DNA from: Bacillota bacterium
GTDB taxonomy: Bacteria; Bacillota; Clostridia; Oscillospirales; CAG-272
Assembly (NCBI GenBank): GCA_021199825.1
Contig: JAJQHI010000123.1
Span: 1-5,036 of the forward strand
Direction of reading: 5' to 3'
DNA length: 5,036 bases
Under the pieces are notes generated by a model. The model had not been told where the DNA came from and did not search any database. It saw only the letters and a list, made by a program, of their open reading frames with translations. Position numbers and translations under genes: made by a program. The first letter of the stretch is position 1. Each line of letters opens with the position of its first letter. Below are positions 1 to 5,036 of the stretch, one piece after another.

Positions 1-851
1 TGTATCAGTGGACGCTGAACGATGAGGGAGTTTATGAGCTTATATGGAGCGAGGAGCTTATTGATTCGTCCGAGTTTGACGACGAGCACCAGAACCCGAC
101 CTCATATCCGTCAAATATCAAGTCAAACTACTACAGCGCGCACAATGTGACGCTCGGCGACTACACGGTATCGGATGAGCAGCTGCTTTTGATTGATTCC
201 GATTCAATTGCGGCGCTTGATGGGATTTCGGAGGTGAGCGTTGACGGGTACAGCGTCGTTGACGGCAGCATTATTACAAATTCGGCTGATTACAGCTCTC
301 CTGAGGCGGGGGATGTGAGGATAAGCTACAGCTATGTCATAACGACGACGGCGACGCTTGTCGGAAAGCAGCGCACAACGGAGATTGTAAGCTATAAATA
401 TGACGACGGCGGGTATGTATTTTACCGTGTGCTTGACGGAGTATACTATCAGTCGGACGTTATCGCGCTTTATTATGATGAGGCACCCGGCGTTATGTGG
501 TGGCTGCTCATAGCCTCACTCATAGTCGCGGTATTCGGCGGTACACGCCTTTACGATGGCTTTTCGGGAGCGAGCGGATATAAGCCGACGCTTGCCTTTT
601 TCGGCAAGGAGGCGGCGAAGATTCCGTCCGGCACGGCGGGCATGGTATACGGCGCCGCTTTAGGTGCGGCTGTGCTTTTCATTGTTGCCGCCGCCGTATG
701 GGTGAGCGCGAATGTGTATTTTCTCGGTGCGGCGGTTGTGTTCGCACTTTGCGCGGTGCTTTTGATATGTCAGGATTTCATGACGCATCTGCCGCCGCGT
801 GATCCAAAAAAGGACGCATATACGCCGATAATCAGGCGTAGTGATAAATAA
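1..851 (+). CDS. TMEM43-family membrane protein, 5' end outside the window
   Basis: The frame is open from position 3 with no stop until the TAA at 849-851, so this is the C-terminal part (282 residues) of a longer gene. A GTG at 147 could be called as a start, but coding continues upstream with family-like sequence, so it is rejected. Visible: an extramembrane domain of about 160 residues with SSEFDDEHQNP (HQNP at fragment residues 29-32) and SPEAGDVRISY (GDVRISY at 103-109), then three hydrophobic segments at about 495-555, 642-705 and 711-780, then a short basic tail ending RRSDK. These motifs and the three C-terminal helices match the TMEM43 (DUF1625) family as I know it; the family's N-terminal helix would lie before the window. 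Its bacterial function is not established. The next gene starts 36 bp downstream; cotranscription is possible but no functional link is visible. Family call fairly sure, role unknown. Confidence 0.8.
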   Translation, partial: YQWTLNDEGVYELIWSEELIDSSEFDDEHQNPTSYPSNIKSNYYSAHNVTLGDYTVSDEQLLLIDSDSIAALDGISEVSVDGYSVVDGSIITNSADYSSPEAGDVRISYSYVITTTATLVGKQRTTEIVSYKYDDGGYVFYRVLDGVYYQSDVIALYYDEAPGVMWWLLIASLIVAVFGGTRLYDGFSGASGYKPTLAFFGKEAAKIPSGTAGMVYGAALGAAVLFIVAAAVWVSANVYFLGAAVVFALCAVLLICQDFMTHLPPRDPKKDAYTPIIRRSDK

Positions 852-871
852 AAAACTGTTTTTCTAAAAGT

Positions 872-878
872 AAGGAGG
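872..878 (+). promoter_or_regulatory. Strong ribosome binding site for the long GH51 gene
   Basis: AAGGAGG is a near-perfect anti-16S match, 9 nt before the ATG at 888, and it fixes that start. The rest of the 36-bp gap (852-887) is A/T rich, with a short AAAAA-CTG-TTTTT pairing too weak to call a terminator. No convincing promoter is visible in the gap. Confidence 0.85.
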
Positions 879-887
879 GAGATTAAA

Positions 888-2189
888 ATGTCCGATAACA
901 AGAATTCCAAAATTCGCGTGAACGCTCAAAAGAAGCTTTATCCGACAGGAGACCTTTACGGTATCTTCTTTGAAGATATAAATCACGCGGCTGACGGCGG
1001 ACTTTATGCCGAAACCGTGCAGAATCGCTCGTTTGAATTTGACCCCATCGACAATGGAAGCTATATGCCCACGACCGCATGGGAGTTCATTTCACGCGAC
1101 GGAGGTGAGGTTTCCGCAGCGGTCGAGTCCGTTTATCCTTTGAATGTGAACAATACCCACTATCTGCGCATCAAAAACAGAGCGCATGAGGGGAGCCACA
1201 ACGACGGAACATATAAGACCGTGGGCACGGTAGGCGCCGTCAATGTGGGATTTAACACAGGTATTCCGCTTTACGCGGGGGCAGAATACGCGTTTTCAGT
1301 ATTCGCGCGCCGCGACATTTGCCTTTGCGAGCCGATTGAGATAAGGCTTGAATCGACTGAGGGCGAGCTTTACGGCAGCGCTGAGATTACGGTGTCGTCA
1401 ACGGAGTGGGAAAGGTATGAGACGACCATCACCTCCTGTGCCGAGGACTTTTCGGGGCGTCTTGTTATCCTTGTTCACGGCGGCGGGGACGTATGCCTTG
1501 ACATGGTGTCGCTTTTCCCGAAAAACACGTTCCGCGGACGTGAGAACGGTCTGCGTCCCGACATCGCGGGTTTCCTTGAGGCGCTGAAGCCGAAATTCAT
1601 GCGCTTCCCCGGCGGATGCCTCACGCATGACGGTTCGCTTGACATTCACGCGAGAGATTCGATGTACAGATGGAAGAACACGCTCGGTCCGCTTGAGGCG
1701 CGTCCGTCAAAGAAGAACAACTGGCGCTACAATCAGACATACGGCTTCGGTTATTATGAGTTCTTCCTCTTCTGCGAGGATATAGGCACAAAGCCGCTGC
1801 CCGTTTTGCCGGGAGCGTTCAATCCCCACAGGCAGGAAGGCGTTCCCATGGAGGAAATGCAGGCGTGGATTGACGACGCGCTTGAGCTGCTCGAATTCGC
1901 GAACGGGGACGAAAAGACGACAAAGTGGGGCAAATACCGCGCCTCCCTCGGTCATCCCAAGCCCTTCGGCGTTGAATATATAGCTATCGGAAACGAGGAA
2001 AACGACGAGGCTTTCTTTGAGCGCTATCCTCTCTTTCATAACGCTATCGCGGAAAAATATCCTGATGTTAAGATTCTCAACACGGCAGGTCCGTGGGCTG
2101 CAGGCAAGGGCTTTGACCTTGGCTGGGAAAGCTCGCGGGAGAACAATTCCTATGGCGTTGATGAGCATTACTACGTCTCGCCCGACTGA
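888..2189 (+). CDS. N-terminal fragment of the interrupted GH51 arabinofuranosidase
   Basis: This 433-residue product results if the TGA at 2187-2189 stops translation. It has the CBM4/9-like domain (about 60-207) and the first part of the catalytic barrel, including the PGG motif after FMRF and the acid/base Glu E370 in IGNEE, and ends just after DEHYYVSPD. The nucleophile E458 lies 24 codons beyond the stop, so the fragment should be catalytically inactive and its barrel incomplete. The start is well supported by AAGGAGG at 872-878. This is not an independent gene family but the front part of the entry spanning 888-3407. Confidence 0.75.
   Translation: MSDNKNSKIRVNAQKKLYPTGDLYGIFFEDINHAADGGLYAETVQNRSFEFDPIDNGSYMPTTAWEFISRDGGEVSAAVESVYPLNVNNTHYLRIKNRAHEGSHNDGTYKTVGTVGAVNVGFNTGIPLYAGAEYAFSVFARRDICLCEPIEIRLESTEGELYGSAEITVSSTEWERYETTITSCAEDFSGRLVILVHGGGDVCLDMVSLFPKNTFRGRENGLRPDIAGFLEALKPKFMRFPGGCLTHDGSLDIHARDSMYRWKNTLGPLEARPSKKNNWRYNQTYGFGYYEFFLFCEDIGTKPLPVLPGAFNPHRQEGVPMEEMQAWIDDALELLEFANGDEKTTKWGKYRASLGHPKPFGVEYIAIGNEENDEAFFERYPLFHNAIAEKYPDVKILNTAGPWAAGKGFDLGWESSRENNSYGVDEHYYVSPD
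2187..2189 (+). other. In-frame TGA at an expected tryptophan codon
   Basis: The codons read ...YYVSPD-TGA-LIKNYDRY..., and the frame continues unchanged on both sides. GH51 enzymes of this type usually have an aromatic residue, often Trp, right after the SPD/SPE following DEHYY (family knowledge from memory), so TGG to TGA is the simplest change. The +1 frame has stops at once (TGA 2191, TAA 2194), and both halves share one frame, so an indel or frameshift does not explain the break. The base after the stop is C, giving UGAC, regarded as a weak termination context in E. coli. Confidence 0.85.
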
Positions 2190-3407
2190 CTGATAAAGAA
2201 TTATGACCGCTACTCATCGGATTTCTATGATCCGAAGGGACCGAAGGTATTCCTCGGCGAGTACGCGAGCCGCGGCGACACATTCTATAACGCGCTTTGC
2301 GAGGCGGCATACATGACCTCGTTTGAGAATAACGCCGACCGCGTGGCGCTCACATGCTACGCGCCGCTTCTGTGCAACACGGATTATGTGAACTGGAACC
2401 CGAACCTCATCTGGTACAATAACCACGAGATTTTCGGCATTCCGAGCTATTATGTTCAGAAGATGTATTCCGTCAATCAGGGCGACGTTACGCTTGAGCA
2501 TTCCGTTGAGATTACGCCTGAGGACGAAAAGACGGAGCCGAAGAGGATTTCGGGCTCGTTTGGGTTGGGAGTCGGTCCAGGCGGCGCGCTCTTTGAGGGA
2601 ATAAAGGTAGACGGCACGTCTCCGTCTGCGGCTGACGTTGAGGCGCTTGAGGGCGACTGGACCTACAGTGACGGCAAGCTCAAAAAGACACCTGAACCCG
2701 CGCCTGAGGGTGAGGGCGGCGGACGTCCTCCGAGAAGGAGATTCGGCGCCAACGATGTCAGGGTAAACGGCGACTATGAAAGCTTCGTGTTTGAATGCAC
2801 GGCGAAGCTTGAGGAGCGCACGTTTGAGTTCCCGGACAGACCCGGCGAGCGTCATCGCCACGGCTTTTCCATAGGCTTCTGCCGCGGTGAGAACGAGGGC
2901 TTCACATGGCACATAGGCGGCTTCCGCGGAAATGAATCGTTCCTCTCATATGAGGTGCGCGGATATGACGACAGGTTTGCCTCGGCTCAGATTGAGGCTG
3001 ACCTTGACGGGGAGCTTAAGCTCAGGATTGAGCGCTGCGGCAATCATATTATATGCAGCATAAACGACACGGTGGTTCACGATGTGGAGTATGTGCCCGC
3101 TGAGCCTCACAGAATATATGTCTCCTCAACATACGACGAGGGGACGGATGAGGTTATCATCAAGGCTGTCAACGTTCGTTCAACGCCTATTACGCTTGAG
3201 ATAGATGTTGAGGGCGTCGGCGAGGGCGGCAGACGCATAGGTCTTGAGACACTCACGGCGGATTCGCTTGAGGCGAGGAACAGCTTTGAGTCGCCCGAAA
3301 ACGTCGCGACGGCGTTTGATTCGTTTGAGGTATCGTCTGTGCCGTTTGTGCACGAGTTCGCGCCTCACTCGGTAAACATTCTGAAAATCCCAAAAGAGGA
3401 TAAATAA
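2190..3407 (+). CDS. C-terminal part of the interrupted GH51 arabinofuranosidase
   Basis: Coding resumes right after the TGA, in the same frame, through GH51 sequence that includes the nucleophile E458 (codon at 2259-2261, in FLGEYAS). The first ATG is at 2313, with GAGG at 2301-2304 eight bases before it, so a gene caller would report a 364-residue protein from 2313. That product would start after the nucleophile and so could not be an enzyme by itself. It contains the end of the barrel (CYAPLL, NPNLIWYNN), an inserted jelly-roll-like domain with a proline/glycine/arginine linker (about 602-619 in whole-gene numbering), and the C-terminal beta-sandwich. It ends with TAA at 3405-3407. Treat it as the rear part of the gene starting at 888. 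Confidence 0.72.
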   Translation: MIKNYDRYSSDFYDPKGPKVFLGEYASRGDTFYNALCEAAYMTSFENNADRVALTCYAPLLCNTDYVNWNPNLIWYNNHEIFGIPSYYVQKMYSVNQGDVTLEHSVEITPEDEKTEPKRISGSFGLGVGPGGALFEGIKVDGTSPSAADVEALEGDWTYSDGKLKKTPEPAPEGEGGGRPPRRRFGANDVRVNGDYESFVFECTAKLEERTFEFPDRPGERHRHGFSIGFCRGENEGFTWHIGGFRGNESFLSYEVRGYDDRFASAQIEADLDGELKLRIERCGNHIICSINDTVVHDVEYVPAEPHRIYVSSTYDEGTDEVIIKAVNVRSTPITLEIDVEGVGEGGRRIGLETLTADSLEARNSFESPENVATAFDSFEVSSVPFVHEFAPHSVNILKIPKEDK

Positions 3408-4943
<1,536 letters not shown>

Positions 4944-4959
4944 AATTTTACTTTAAATT

Positions 4960-5012
4960 GTACAGCCGCGGGCGCAAAAACGATTTTCATGCCCCGCGGC
5001 TGTGCTTTTTTT
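4960..5012 (+). terminator. Rho-independent terminator after abfA
   Basis: The left arm GTACAGCCGCGGG (4960-4972) pairs with CCCGCGGCTGTGC (4993-5005): 13 pairs with one U-G wobble, including an 11-bp perfect GC-rich core. The loop is 20 nt, and seven T residues (5006-5012) follow directly. The stem begins 16 bp after the abfA stop. On the opposite strand there is no comparable T run after the stem, so it should act mainly on + strand transcripts. Confidence 0.93.
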
Positions 5013-5036
5013 GCGCATAAACGCTCGAAAACACAA

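Larger units (their letters stand above)
888..3407 (+). pseudogene. Long-type GH51 alpha-L-arabinofuranosidase interrupted by an in-frame TGA
   Basis: Hydrolyses terminal alpha-L-arabinofuranosyl residues from arabinan, arabinoxylan or their oligosaccharides (family knowledge). The whole frame is 840 codons, broken only at codon 434 (TGA). Reading through, the domains are: N-terminal GH51 strand with GIFFEDINHAADGG (E29); a CBM4/9-like beta-sandwich at about 60-207; the (beta/alpha)8 barrel with FMRFPGGC, acid/base E370 in IGNEE, DEHYY at 425-429 and nucleophile E458 in FLGEYAS; then the C-terminal beta-sandwich, ending in a family-like NSFESPENV and PHSVNILKI. An extra domain of roughly 200 residues (about 549-743) is inserted in the C-terminal part. 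No signal peptide is visible, so it is probably cytoplasmic. As decoded normally, neither half would have both catalytic Glu residues. The abfA gene follows 27 bp later. Family assignment is sure; whether the gene is dead, read through or miscalled cannot be settled here. Confidence 0.88.

Noticed and set aside
147..851. GTG at 147 as the real start of the TMEM43-like gene
   Set aside because: The same frame is open to the left edge and encodes family-like sequence, including the HQNP motif at 87-98, so the GTG is an internal Val.
852..887. AAAAACTGTTTTT as a terminator between the first two genes
   Set aside because: The stem would be only five A-T pairs with a 3-nt loop and no GC core, so it is too weak to terminate transcription.
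2187..2189. TGA as selenocysteine
   Set aside because: The aligned residue is expected to be Trp and is not a redox site. I see no stable hairpin directly downstream resembling a bacterial SECIS; the nearest small hairpin is about 54 nt away (2241-2256).
1707..2912. Long minus-strand open frames opposite the GH51 gene (1707-2168, 2214-2912)
   Set aside because: They lie wholly against conserved GH51 coding sequence, their translations are Arg/Val-rich with no recognisable domain, and they lack clear ribosome sites. They are antisense shadows.
2313..3407. A separate gene starting at ATG 2313
   Set aside because: The reading frame and GH51 homology continue without a gap from 2190. This ATG is simply the first Met after the TGA, and the product would lack both catalytic glutamates.

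Overview
The window carries three genes, all on the + strand and closely spaced. It looks like a fermentative, polysaccharide-degrading Firmicute, perhaps an uncultured gut or rumen Clostridia. That is an inference from strong AAGGAGG-type ribosome sites, moderate GC, tight gene packing and the two GH51 enzymes. No marker gene here fixes the taxonomy.

Layout: (1) Positions 1-851 hold the 3' part of a gene open at the left window edge. It encodes a TMEM43-family membrane protein: a large extramembrane domain with HQNP and GDVRISY motifs, then three C-terminal membrane helices. (2) Positions 888-3407 hold a long GH51 alpha-L-arabinofuranosidase, preceded by a strong ribosome site. Its frame is broken once, by a TGA at 2187-2189 where a tryptophan is expected, and it then continues in the same frame to a TAA. 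(3) Positions 3435-4943 hold a complete intracellular-type GH51 alpha-L-arabinofuranosidase of 502 residues with every catalytic landmark in place. (4) Positions 4960-5012 form a clear intrinsic terminator that closes the cluster. The last 24 bases hold nothing recognisable.

The two GH51 genes are 27 bp apart and probably cotranscribed. Neither shows a signal peptide, so both should act in the cytoplasm on imported arabinose-containing oligosaccharides, releasing L-arabinose. They belong to different GH51 subtypes, so they may divide substrates between them. Nothing visible links the TMEM43-like gene to them functionally.

The most noteworthy observation is the lone in-frame TGA. It falls between the acid/base Glu (E370) and the nucleophile Glu (E458), so the truncated product would be inactive. 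There is no other lesion in 840 codons, and all 30 other Trp codons in the window are TGG. A recent nonsense mutation or a base-call error is most likely; stop-codon readthrough is a testable alternative. I see no evidence of a wholly new system in this window.
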